From Daedaleopsis sinensis (Eukaryota; Basidiomycota; Agaricomycetes; Polyporales; Polyporaceae), in the NCBI GenBank assembly GCA_033807695.1, contig CM066308.1, forward strand, positions 1,240,001 through 1,304,000: DNA of 64,000 nt, in the 5' to 3' direction. Both the position numbers and the translations under genes were made by a program. Below are positions 33,990 to 45,126 of this stretch, piece by piece. The notes below the pieces were generated by a model. The model was given only the letters and a program-made list of their open reading frames with translations, ran no database searches and was not told the origin of the DNA. Position 1 is the stretch's first letter. Each line of letters begins with the position of its first letter.

Positions 33990-34868
33990 GCTGGGTTTCG
34001 CAAATATAAGAAGCAGTCGTTGTCGAGGCGGGGGGAGGAGGACGTCGAGGACGATGTCAAGGCAAGCAACGTGCATTGCGTTCGGTTTTGAACTCGCGTT
34101 TAACGCGTCAAGTCACATGACCGAATTTTACCCAGGCGGGCCGGTGACTCCTGACTCCTGATTTGGATATGCTCGACCGATGAAGCTCGTCGCGCGAGGT
34201 CCTCTCTTTCTCCTCACCGGTCCTCACCCCCAGTAACATCGACGTCGACGTCCACGGCCGTGCGATAGTGTTTGCTATCTATCTTACTTAGCTCTGACTC
34301 TCACATGGAATGACCATCGTTCATGCTTGTGGGGTAGATCTGCGTCCACCACCTACACACGCCAGTCACTCTGAACCTGGTGAAGTCCTTCTTCCCTCCC
34401 AGGAGAATTCTGCGTGGCCGATTCTTGCAAATTTTAGAAACTACATGGTCGCGACGGAATGGTGAAGGTGAGAACTTCTGGGATATCGGAACGCGCGCGC
34501 GAGGTGCAGCGCCGAGACGGAAAATATCGCACATGAGTCTCCATTGCTACATGCAAGCGTCAGGTGTCCATAAACTTGTTGTCTTACGCACGACCTCACC
34601 TGAGCAACGTCCACAAGCCCCAAGATCCGTCTGCATCCGTTGGAGTCCGTCCCTGGTGAGAGTGACGTCAAAAATCCAGTCGGCGACGGCGCAGCCGAGG
34701 TTGACGGTCGCACGAGTGATTTTGGTGGGGAACGCGGAACTTGAGGCCCACAAAATCTTCTGCTGAGGTCTTCTGAACACGATTCCAAATTGCCGAGTAG
34801 CCTCCTTCCGAAACTTAGAGGCAATAAGTACATCCGCGACTCACCCTTTCTTCTCGCCACGACTCCTC
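33990..34868. other. divergent promoter region (Aurora / DUF202 protein)
   Basis: Almost 900 bp without a supported gene. Open frames at 34301-34860 on both strands show no splice logic or family resemblance. Confidence 0.5.
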
Positions 34869-35585
34869 ATGTCCCAACTCGAGTCACCCACCGTCCTCGT
34901 CAGGGCCCCTCCGTCCAGATCGCCCGCACCTCCCCTGTCGCCCGCACCCACGCGCAACACACCAGAGGGGTCAACATCTCGTTGTTTGAGCCCAGAGCAA
35001 GACACTATCAGGAGCGGGTCGTCGACCCCTGAGACGCCCACCGCGCTCTGCACACCAGACCCGAGGGACGACGGGAGCCGCAAGAAGAGGAAGAGGAAGC
35101 GGGGGAAGGGCTCGTCGCTGCAGCAGACGTTGATGGACTGGCGGCTGCTTCTGCACCTGGAAAACTCGGGCAGCGTCGCGCGCGACCACCTCGCGTCCGA
35201 GCGCACCTTCCTCGCGTATGCCCGGACGAGCCTGACGATCGCCTCGACCGGCGTCGGTGCGTCAACCCTCTTTCTTCACTTGCTCGAGCGCGGGCGTGTG
35301 CTCACCTGCATGGATGCTCCAGCCCTTGTACAGCTGTTCACGCTGTCGGCGACGACGATGCACCAGGACCTGGAGAAGTACGCGCGACCGCTGGGGGCGG
35401 TGATGATCGCGCTCGGGCTCTTCACGCTCTGCGTGGGGGTTGCGCGGTACTTCCTCGTCCAAGAGGCCCTCATTCGCGGTGTGTACCCCGTCGCGCGCAT
35501 CACCCCCACCCTCCTCTCCTTCGTCCTCTTCTCGGTCGTCATTGTCGTCTTCGCGATCATCCTCGTCATCAAGTCAAATTCATAG
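34869..35585 (+). CDS. DUF202 / VTC1-like membrane protein
   Basis: Two exons, 34869-35256 and 35323-35585, give 216 aa; the 66-nt intron keeps frame even if retained. The first 75 residues are Pro/Ser-rich, followed by a basic patch (SRKKRKRKRGKG). The DUF202 domain begins LENSGSVARDHLASERTFLAYARTSLTIAST, with the conserved Arg-Thr-x-Leu-Ala-Tyr-x-Arg segment, and has three membrane spans (end of exon 1; LGAVMIALGLFTLCVGVARY; LLSFVLFSVVIVVFAIILVI). The same module forms the membrane part of the vacuolar polyphosphate polymerase (Vtc1), but stand-alone members like this one are of unknown function. Short-chain anion or membrane-stress roles would be speculation. Confidence 0.88.
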   Translation: MSQLESPTVLVRAPPSRSPAPPLSPAPTRNTPEGSTSRCLSPEQDTIRSGSSTPETPTALCTPDPRDDGSRKKRKRKRGKGSSLQQTLMDWRLLLHLENSGSVARDHLASERTFLAYARTSLTIASTGVGASTLFLHLLERGRVLTCMDAPALVQLFTLSATTMHQDLEKYARPLGAVMIALGLFTLCVGVARYFLVQEALIRGVYPVARITPTLLSFVLFSVVIVVFAIILVIKSNS

Positions 35586-36077
35586 AAGGTGCGGGCTGTT
35601 AGACTCGGAGCCAGGATTAGAGGGGGGTAAGCGGGCTACCCTACTCTACGTTATTCAAGTATATATACCGCACCCCATACTGCATCATTGTCCATGAAAT
35701 TCACGACATCCGTTCCCACAACTGTAGATGAGATTGTATCTGGATTGCATCGAACGCCGTAAAACCTTATCTGCCATTGGTTGTGGTCGGACCTTTCGCG
35801 TCCCTCTGACGTGCATGGTGCACAATTCCATGCGATTGAATCATATATCGGAATAAGAACGGTAACAAGTGTATTCAGAAGCCCATGCCTAGGGCTACCC
35901 GAGGCGCCGCGCATCGTACGAACTACAGTTAATAGATGCCCAGCTGGGCTGTGATCAGACGCGAATCGTGAGGTCAGTGAAACTTAAAGGCAGCAGGCGG
36001 TGAAGCACCAGCAACAAGGGAAGCGCGATGACAGCACGATTGCAGGAAGCCAGACGTCCCATGTCGGCTGCAGTGTG
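35586..36077. other. convergent 3' flanks
   Basis: Between the stop codons of the DUF202 and anion-transporter genes. No feature recognised. Confidence 0.55.
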
Positions 36078-38325
36078 CTAGCCTTTTGCACCCCCGACAG
36101 ACTCCATGGTCTACGCAGAACACCGAGAAGTTAGTCAAAGAGTCGCGTAGAGGAGAACCCGACGTACGAAGGGAGACGCCGTCGGACCGTCGAGCACTGC
36201 GAGCTCATCCTCGGTGAAGGGCAGCCGAGGCACCAGATACGTCCGAACGGGAACCAGCAGGAAGATGACGATGGGGAACCCGATCGCGGCTACATGCCGT
36301 GTCAGTTGGTGTATTAACTATATATTTTCGCAAACAGGCAGGAAGACGTACCGATCGTTTGTGTGATGGCCATGGTCGCCCCAAAACCCACAAGCTGTAC
36401 CGTGACAAAGAGGAGGATTCTCGACTTGCGCACCCGCCGGAGCGGCTCGTCCGCGGGCGTGAGCGCCTTGTCGCGGAGGAAGTACAGCAGCTTGCGCGTG
36501 ATGCCGTTCCCCTGCAACGCGTCTACGCCCATGTACCAGCTGTATGCACTATGTGAGCATCAGCGCGTTGCAAGTGTATCTGGGAGGACTGACAAGAGCC
36601 CGGCGAGAACGCCTCGAGGGATCAGGTTGAGAACGTGGAGGAACGGCCCGGTGAGCAGGACGAGGCAGAGCGCGCCCTGGGCGAGGTTCGACACGCGCTG
36701 CTCGACGACCGCGACGGGGACCTCGCGCCGGCGCACGTCGCCCTCTCCATCGCGCGACTGCGTCGGGTCCGGTTCCAGATCTGCATGGCGAGGCGCGTGC
36801 AGGCGAGAGCGCGTGCGTGTGACGCCTTGCTCGTCCTCAGGGACACCCTGCGGCTGCGCTGACGTTCTGCGCTTCTTCTCGTCCGTGATTACGGGCAAAG
36901 GCGCGCCATGTTCGACATCTCGTTTGGGCGCGTGGCCCATGACGAGGAGAGAGGTCGTGTGGATGGGCGCTTGGGGGATCAGACCGTTCGGGGCGGGTAC
37001 CCCGAGCAAACCTGCGATGAAGGTCGTGATCCCGAGCAAGAAGAAGTCGTAGTGGAACCCGGGTGGCTTCCGAAGCGGGAAGTCGGTGCCCTGGGCCATG
37101 AGAGACTGCGCAGAGTCGAGTCGTCAACATGCGCATCTACCTTGCGTGTCGGCCGAGGCTACTCACGGAGACGTTGTGGTCGAAGAAGAAGAGGACCCAG
37201 AGCGCGAAGCCGAACGGGAACGCGATCCCGACCCACTTCGCGTCGAGCTCCCAGAAGCGGACGAGCCACGGCCGATCGCCGGCGGGCATGAACGCGTGCC
37301 CTGTTGGGAGCGTCGTCGGGTTCGCCGTGTTGAAGCGGCCCCAATACGCGACGGCGGATGAGGCGACGAGGGAGATGGGCATGCCGTAATCGGCGAAGAA
37401 GCGGCGGACGTGGCGGTGGAAGTACGCGGACTCGGAGAGCGAGCGGAAGAGGAAGCCGGTCACGGTCATGAGGAGGGCGAGGATGATGCCGACGAACGCG
37501 CCATCTAGTGTCGCTGTGGACGACTCTGCGGATGGAGTGGGAGGGGTCGAGCTGCCATCTGAAGGGAATTGGCGCGTGATGACTTGTACGCCGTATTGGA
37601 GGTACACCCACGAGACGTAGAAGCCGAAGGTGTCGCATGAGAAGAGAGTGACGTACTGGAGGAAGTTGCAACCTGACGGTCATTAGTGGATCAGCGAGTG
37701 AGGAACCATCGAGTAAGCATGATGCCTCACAGTTCAACGCAGCGGTGATCCAGTGCATAATTGCGCCCCAGAGGTACACCCATCCGACAAACTGTAGATA
37801 GTTTGGGGCGTCCGGTTGGCGTTCTATAATGTCGAAGATGGTCTTGTTAAGAACCGTGATGGGCCCAGTGACCCCGGCAATGCAGAGGGGTTGAGCACCG
37901 AAGATGGAGAATATGAAGGCCGCCATGAAGGAGGATAGAAGCACTTCTGCGACGCCATATTGCTGTGTAGTCTCTATGAGGTCGAGGGAGAATGCAATGC
38001 CGGGAAGAACGCTGCGAGGTCGGGTTGAGACAGAGCGGACAGTGTAGATCGGAGTTGCCTCTACTCACTTCGCGAAGAATATGAGGACTATGGCAGGGAT
38101 AACTCTATAGTTCCATGCATCTGTCCAGTCACTTGCATAGTACGGGGCTCGTGCGCGTACGTCACGAACGATACCGCGTCCAATGTGTGTTGGGAACCAG
38201 CTTGGAAGGTGCCTCTTCTCCCGTAAAGTTGCCGAGGGTGATCTAGAAGCTGCGGGGGTTATGGGGGTCACGCGAGTGGCTTCTCCAGTGGCAGCAAGCG
38301 GTTTCTCGTTCTGGGCCGTCATCAT
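36078..38325 (-). CDS. BOR1: SLC4-family anion transporter, Bor1-like
   Basis: Seven exons on the minus strand, 38325-38069, 38011-37731, 37672-37167, 37105-36594, 36539-36352, 36289-36168 and 36110-36078, give 632 aa. It has about 12-14 hydrophobic spans with SLC4 motifs: FGAQPLCIAGVTGPITVLNK, LFSCDTFGFYVSWVYLQYG, GTDFPLRKPPGFHYDFFLLG, IPRGVLAGLFWYMGVDALQG and GFPIVIFLLVPVRTYLVPRL. Yeast Bor1 exports borate at the plasma membrane; animal relatives exchange bicarbonate. A long charged cytoplasmic insert (after VMGHAPKRDVEHG) is rich in Arg and Asp and varies in the family. The N-terminus is short and Ser/Thr-rich. The start chosen is the first of two adjacent ATGs; no upstream in-frame ATG exists. 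Confidence 0.93.
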
Positions 38326-38682
38326 CGTGTATCGTTCAGTGTAGGCTCTCTCTATAGTCGTCTCTAGCAGCGGCGAAATTAAGATGGGGTATATGCTAGT
38401 AGAAGGCAACAGTACTGTCAGTCACCTCGTTGCACAGCGAGCTCAAGGCTACAGCGTCGGCGCACCTCTAGGTCCTCTACTTTGATGACTCCCCCGACCC
38501 CATTCTCCGTGGCGAGGTGGTCGTTGATGATGAACGTCGTAGAGTTGAAGCAGCCACGGAGTCGCTGTCGGCATCGTCGAAAGTTCACGGCAAGCAGGAC
38601 TACGGAGCGCTCGCTGCTCATCGAGCGTCCTACTATAGCTCGATCATGACCATATTCGACGACGACGAGCAGGACCCAAACC
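38326..38682. other. divergent promoter region (Bor1-like / hydrolase)
   Basis: 357 bp between divergent start codons. No specific motif assigned. Confidence 0.5.
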
Positions 38683-40058
38683 ATGGCGGACTCGACGCCT
38701 TCCACTTCGCAGCGCGGCCTCCTTGACAGAGTCCATCGGCTCGCGTTCATCGTGAGCTGCTTCTACGCGTGTCTTATCGCGCTCCTCGCTACTCCGTTCT
38801 TCCAGAGACAGTAAGCATTCACCACAGCGCGTCGACCATGTCGCATCCTCACTTCCCCTGGTCGCAGTGCCGTCTACCAGCACGCGCTCAGATTTCCATG
38901 GGGGGCTAGATACGACTTGCCGGAGAAGTATGGGCTTTCACGTACGTCGTCCACCCTAGCACGTCCACCGGGAGGCTTATATATGCGCGTCCAGCGGGAA
39001 AAACCATGAACTTCAAGCTCACCACGTCGGACAACGTCACCATCGGCGCGTGGTTTGTGCTCTCCGAGCCGTTCTACCAGACACATCGAGCCGGAAACTC
39101 GATGCCCATCCCCCATCCCTCCCTAGGCGTCGTCCAAATGGCTCTGCAAACACACCCCACTATCCTCTACTGTCACGGTGCTGCTGCAACTCGCGCTGCG
39201 CCAGCGAGGATGCATCATTACTCCACCTTCTCCTCGCGCCTGCGCGCGAATGTGCTCGTGATCGATTACCGTGGTTTCGGCGACAGCGAAGGCGTCCCTT
39301 CTGACTTCGGGCTGGCGGAGGACGCGCAGACTGCCTGGCGGTGGCTCATGGAGCAGGGCGCAAAGCCGGAAGACGTCATGATAATCGGGCATAGTCTCGG
39401 GACTGGCGTCGCTACTAGCCTAGCGACCTCGCTGGCACAGGAGAACATCAAGCCTCGAGGAGTCGCACTCCTGGCACCTTTCACAAACGTGGCGACCTTG
39501 GTGGAGACATACTCTATCAGAGGAATTCCTATCCTGCAACCGCTGCAGACCTTTGCATTTGGCAGGAGTACGTGTATGCGCTTATTCCATCCATATACTA
39601 GTCCTGAAATATATGCACTTGTGACAGGATTGATCAAGTATCTCGTTCGCCACGAGTTCAACACGTTGTCGACCATTCAGAATATCAATGTGCCCGTCCT
39701 CATTGCACATAGCCAGGACGACATGGATATACCCTTTCACCACTCGCGCACCCTCCTTGACCAGCTCCTGGACCCCCATCTCCCCGTGTCGATCGCTCTG
39801 CCCCCCACCCCCGACGGCATGCTCTCACCAGCAGACCACGCTCAATACCTCGAGACGCAGAAGCAGCGGCGCGCCGCGCGAAGCGAGCTCGTCCGCAAAG
39901 TCGAGATGCCAACCTTCGGGACCATCGAGGAGTTTGACGGGAGTGCGGGCAAGGTGGTGTACGTGGAGACCTTCTGGGGCGCGCACAACGAGGTTGGCCT
40001 GCAAGAGGGCGTGCAGGACATCATCGCAAGCACCTTCCGCCTCGGATCGCATCTGTGA
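38683..40058 (+). CDS. alpha/beta hydrolase, ABHD12-like, membrane-anchored
   Basis: Four exons, 38683-38810, 38868-38941, 38995-39567 and 39628-40058, give 401 aa. The last intron is 60 nt and in frame, so a retained-intron product would add 20 residues. An N-terminal membrane span (LAFIVSCFYACLIALLATPF) is followed by an alpha/beta-hydrolase fold: oxyanion region YCHGAAAT, VLVIDYRGFGDSEG, nucleophile Ser201 in IIGHSLGTG, acid in IAHSQDDMDIPFHH, and His in WGAHNEV. ABHD12-type enzymes hydrolyse monoacylglycerols or lysophospholipids at membranes. The substrate here is inferred, not shown. Confidence 0.9.
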
Positions 40059-40764
40059 ACGGGGCTCGTGTACAACTTGCGCAGTAAGTTATTGTACTGT
40101 AGGTGACGCACATAACGCATACAGGATAAATCATCGTCGTAAAGGCTAATGTATCTGAATCAATGTTCCTGCAGCGATAGTGTCTACCGATTATAGCAAC
40201 CAATGCAGAGCGTTTGGCTTACCAGCTGGCCTGTATTGGCACCCCCTTCAATTAGCAAGATGCGACGTGCGATATCGCGCTCACAGTGATCATCGAATAT
40301 CCGGGTTCTCAGTGCTACCGCCGAACGACCTTTGACTATACGCACACTATTCAATAATCAGAACTTAACGTGTACACTCAGACATAGTACTGGTAGCTTC
40401 TGTAAAGTTCTGTGGACGGGACTCGCGGAGGTAGGATGGGTGAGTTTTGTTATTTGTTTTGCTTTGAAGCTTCTCTGATCAGTAATCTCTTCCAGATCAA
40501 TCACTTCAGTGCACGTTGGAAGATCGCGCCCGCGGGCCCTTGGACCATTGGTTGATGTCATGCGCACGTTCGTGTTCCCGCTGTAGGACTGGACTACTGC
40601 GGACACAGCCGGGCGGTATAGCCACCGTCGAGAACAGGCTGGCCAGCTCGTCTTCTGAATTTCATCCAGGATCCTCGTTGTCTGACTCGAACTCCAACAG
40701 TGAGCACTCTGAGGAGCCTCCAACCCCATCAACGCGGTGACTGCTTTACGGCATCGACTGCGAC
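40059..40764. other. intergenic
   Basis: About 700 bp. A plus-strand open frame at 40516-40740 starts only from TTG and is Ser-rich; I do not support it as a gene. Upstream promoter of the next gene. Confidence 0.5.
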
Positions 40765-41970
40765 ATGACTGAAGTCGAGATCAAGATACCCTGCCACGTC
40801 AGCTGGAGATTAGTGAGTCCTCCTCGTCGCACCTTTGGATGGTCAATACACCTAATTTGCTCTTGATAGATTCGCGTATATGACAACACCGACAGCCGCA
40901 AAACCACTATCCACCGCACCGTCGAGGTAGTCAACTCCAAGAGGATCATAGCCAAAGAGTGCACCAAGGCTGTGGACAAGTATTCGCGCGAGCAGGCTGC
41001 CAAGTATGTTCCTTAGGTTGCGCCATGTCTATATGTTTACGCACTACTGACTGTTGCTTTCCGGTCATTCAGGCTCGATCTCAATGTCAGCGCTATCGCG
41101 ACCTGGAAAACCGTCTCTGTTTCTGTCCCCGCCGGTTTCGAGAAATCGGACATGCTCAAGTACTTCGTCTCATCATTGACCGATATTACCCGTGACGACG
41201 AGGAGTCATGGCAACAGAAGGACACGCACTCCGTCAGGATCGGCCCCGGCGACAAGCTGTACTTGTACCAACAGACGTACTCCGGGCCAGGCATGAACTT
41301 CGCCCTCGACACCATATCAACTGTCAGAACCGAGAAGACCGCCGCAGATGATCTGGACGTCGACCTCACCATCCGCTCCCGCGTCGTCCAGTTCGTCGAG
41401 GACTTCGTTGTCGCATATGGCAATGCCCCAATCAATGCGCCTCGCGGGCGCGTCCGCGGAGTCAACCACTGGAGCGACGACACATATTATGGCTTTGGCA
41501 GCAAGTAAGTCCAAGTATTGTGGTTTCCCCGCGGAATGTTCTGATGCTAGTTACTGGCGCGTACATAGGTATGTCTGGCTCGTGCCACGATACACCATCG
41601 ACACCGCAAAAGCTGCAACCTCGTTCGAGGTGCAGATCAAAGCAGACCCGATACAAGGGGGAGGAGACGTGTCTCGCGGGACTGGTAGGGACTACCGCTA
41701 TATTGTAGCGGGCCACGATCAGGGCCAGACGGAGAAGGTCGTCGAGGTGAAACTACTCCGGCCCAGCTCGGAAGAAAATGTGCCAATTACCCCGAAGGAC
41801 GTGAAGCGACTGGCTGGACCACGCTGGTGAGTACCTGTTTCACACTGCTGCAGGGTGAGCCCAGTGGGGTTAACTACTGTCATGATGGCCCGGGGTGTAG
41901 GGTGTTGTCTGGCAACATCAATGAAGGCTGCGACAAGGTGCACCTATACTTGGTGTGGCGTTCATACTGA
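40765..41970 (+). CDS. unrecognised 313-aa beta-rich protein
   Basis: Five exons, 40765-40812, 40870-41003, 41073-41504, 41569-41826 and 41901-41970, give 313 aa; every junction is clean, so it is very likely a real gene. No family is recognised. There is no signal peptide or membrane span. Alternating hydrophilic/hydrophobic segments suggest a beta-sheet protein: IRVYDNTDSRKTTIHRTVEV, TWKTVSVSVPAGFEKSD, KLYLYQQTYSGPGMNF, LDVDLTIRSRVVQFVEDF and YVWLVPRYTI. A Ser/Thr/Gly-rich middle (SGPGMNFALDTISTV) sits between strand-rich halves. The general look is compatible with a pore-former or lectin-type beta fold, but I saw no defining motif and do not assign one. It is flanked by large gaps. Confidence 0.82.
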
Positions 41971-43532
41971 GATCGGTCTCGCATTAATACTCTAATTGAT
42001 CTACCATGACTCTGTCGGCGACGAGTATTTCGTTCTGCAGGGAGGGAATAGATTAGTGCTCAGTGCGTTACCGGGCCATATATAGATGCCTAAACACAAT
42101 TTCCTTGCGACCATCATCACTTTCACAACATCGCCACACACCTCTTTGTCGACTTCAAGTTGTGATCTTATCTACACTCCCTTTTCCCTTAAACGCACCG
42201 ATCCCGGCGCCGTGGGTAACCACTATGGTGACCTTGTGACTGTGACAACCGACAGATTTGTGGCACCAGCGCTTGATGGTATGTTCTTGTCGTTCTGCCA
42301 CTCGGAGCCTCGGACCTGGACAAGGGGCTATGACAAGTTATTAATTGTCAAAGAAACGTCCTACTTCACGAAATCTCGTCCATGGAGCGCCGCGGCTGAG
42401 CATGCGGCGCGCTTGAGCTCTCTCGGTGAGATATTTCCATCAGCTCTTGAAGACCCTCATGTTTATCGCTCGGTCTTTCAGCGGTCTTCGCGGCAATTCA
42501 TACGAGTCAACGTCCGTGTGTTCCATAACGGCATATGCTAGCCTGGACGCCTCCCTGCGGCTTGGAAGCCTGTCGTAGGTTGTGCGGTCATCAAGGCACC
42601 CGTCTCATGTGGTCGTCGCGCTCTCGTCGCAACATATGGCGGCCGAAATGACCGCGCTGGTAGAGTGCTTTGCCGCGTATCTTAGACGGACTTCACGAGG
42701 CTCGCGGTGAGCCGTTCATCTCGTTCCTGGCGGCGTGTGTATCTTCGAAGCTGACGATAAGAGGGTTCCTCAGGAACCAACCCTGCAGGCTCGTCCTCGA
42801 ACACCACTCCGACATTGAAGGCGTCACGCCTGCGCACTAAATTCCGTCCTGACCGGTCGGGACGCGGACCGGACGCCCACTTCTGCACGGATCAGGCAGG
42901 TGTTCAAGGTCACCCCCGCTACCTCCGTTCTGCTCTGGCAGCGGCGGCCTCCTGTGCGTTTCTTCATATATGCCATGCGGTCCCTATAGCCCCCGCTCTG
43001 GTCCCCGACCGGACGTATGACTGACCACCGTTTGAGATTGGCGGCAGATTTTGCAATGCTCAGATACACTCAAAGGGGAGCCTCCTTTCCGCGAGCCCTT
43101 TAGGTGACGGTGCTATTCTGGAGAAGACGGGCACGGTATTCTTGCAGCGCAGAGCTTTGCGGATAGTGATTTCGCATCGACCCGTCTCTATGGGTCCTGC
43201 AGCGAATCTGCTGAGGACGCTCGTCAACAGCAGTCCATGGCCCGTGTGTCGAAGCATGAACGCGCGTGTGTGCGGGTCTCAATAACGATCAGCGGCACGT
43301 CTGGGATGTCCGTGATTCTGGGCTCTGTAACGCCGCCAGTGTGTGTCCAGCCTCCAGGCCTTCAGGCGAAACGCAAGCTTCTCGTTCAATCGATCGCGCT
43401 CTTGTCACGGTCTTGAACGTTGTTGCCACCCGCTACTTAACAAGAGCGAGCACCGGCCATGTTATCTGGGGCTCTCCAGGTACCCGCCACTTTTCACCCA
43501 GCTCGACCGTGGCCCGTTACCTTCTAGTTGTT
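41971..43532. other. large gap with one doubtful open frame
   Basis: 1.56 kb. An ATG-initiated frame at 42086-42541 could encode 151 aa (MPKHNFLATIITFTTS...), preceded by a TATATA stretch, but it has no splice pattern or recognised motif. It might be a small lineage-specific gene or a remnant. The rest is unassigned, and the right end serves as promoter of the priA-like gene. Confidence 0.4.
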
Positions 43533-44832
43533 ATGCCCTCCTTCGCCCGTTGCGTCGCTGCGCTCGCGGCTGCCCTCCTATTCGCGGCTCCCGCCTTCGT
43601 CTCCGCCAATTCAGCGCAGTGCTCGCCTGGGTCATTCAACTCATTGAACGGGAAGGCACCTTGCACACTGTGTCCTGCTGGCACATATCAGCCGAGTCAG
43701 TCCAATACCTCCCCCACTCAGCTGCTCACACAGTTACTGACCATCTCTCGCAGACTCCGGGCAGACAAGTTGTCGCAAAGCCCAATCAGGCTGGTTCGCG
43801 TCGGGATCTGGGCCGAATGGCTCGGGGGCAACTGCGCAAAGCATCTGTAAGCAGGGAACGTTCAGCCCCGTCGAGGGCTCGGCGTCCTGCACAGTTTGTC
43901 CCGCGGGCTCCTACTGCAACGGCCTAGGCCAGACGCGCTCTGAGCTGTGCCCACCGGGCCACTACTCTCCGACCCCAGGCCTCGGGCAGCAGTGCTACGA
44001 GTGTCCCAAGGGGACGTTCACGTCCGCCACGGGAGCCACCCAGTGTTGTAGCTGGTGAGTCGCTCCGGCACGCTGCCTGCAAAGCGGGAAAATGTTCTGA
44101 CGCACACCTCCCCCCTTCGTAGTTGTGCTGGGTTCTACACTGTAAGTCCGCACTTTGTTGCACTGCCATCGCCATGTAACTGATTGTGGGCTTCGCACCC
44201 CCAGGATCAAACCGCGCAAGACCACCCCTTCCCGTGCCCGGTCCGGGGCGCGTTCTCCCCCATTGGCGCGACGTCCGCCCAACAGTGCGGCAACAAGCCA
44301 GGCGGCGGCCTCCTGCAATGCTCGATGTCGGGCGATAAGTGCCGTAAGCATCTCAGACTCCGTGTCTGCCTCCTGTTCGCCGCGACCCTTCTAACAATAA
44401 CATGTCAATTACAGCGGACGGCGGCTCGAGCCCGACGGGCGGCGTGCGTCGCCGTGACGTGCGCCGGCGCGCCTGTCCCGCGGGCCACAAGAGCTGCCCG
44501 CTGTACGGCTCGACGCTGCGCGGGCGCGGATACCTCAGGGGGCACGAGTGCGTCGACGTCGAGCACGACCTGGAGAGCTGCGGCGGGTGCGTCGCGGACG
44601 ACTCGCCGTTCGGCGGGCGGACGGCAGACGGCGGGCGCGACTGCAGCGCGATACCGAACGTGGACTCCGTGTCGTGCCTCGCGGGGAACTGCGTGATCGG
44701 TGAGCCCGTGCCCAGTTCCTCCTTTGTATCGTGCGTTGCTTATGTGGGGTTGTAGCGAAATGCACCGTGGGCTACGTGCTGTCCGCGAGTGGGGAGGCGT
44801 GCGTCCCGTCTCTCTTTGCGCAAGACTTCTGA
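43533..44832 (+). CDS. secreted cysteine-rich protein, priA-type C-terminus
   Basis: Six exons, 43533-43695, 43754-44054, 44123-44141 (19 nt), 44205-44343, 44415-44699 and 44756-44832, give 327 aa. A clear signal peptide (CVAALAAALLFAAPAFVSA) is followed by ephrin/TNF-receptor-like Cys-rich repeats (CSPGSFNSLNGKAPCTLCPAGTY, shortened here to its ends, and CPPGHYSPTPGLGQQCYECP). The C-terminus has CPAGHKSCPLYG, GHECVDVEHDLESCGGCV, GRDCSAIPNVDSVSCLAGNC and CTVGYVLSASGEACV, the pattern of the PriA family first known from Lentinula fruiting bodies. It is probably an extracellular or cell-wall protein held by disulphides. Its function is not known beyond developmental association of relatives. Confidence 0.88.
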
Positions 44833-45126
44833 GGCCCCGCTCCCTACTTCTGCCCATTCACCTGTGTAAATTGTAACTCGTTAGGCAGCTAGAGAAGACG
44901 ATGTATTGCATATTTGTACGTTCTTGTTACCCATTTCGTACAGCAGGCTGTTTATTAACTCGACGGTCGCTGATCAGAGACGTTTACGATGTACACAGCT
45001 CCACCAAACCTCGATTCGTTATACTGAACGCAATTCGACCGAGCAGGTCAGTCGCTATCCTCTTATTGCGGCAAGACCCACGGAAGGTAGACGGAATGCT
45101 GGCCGAGGCTCGCGATAAGCCACCAA

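Noticed and set aside
40516..40740. Ser-rich 74-codon frame
   Set aside because: Begins at TTG, no upstream exon found, overlaps an equally open antisense frame.
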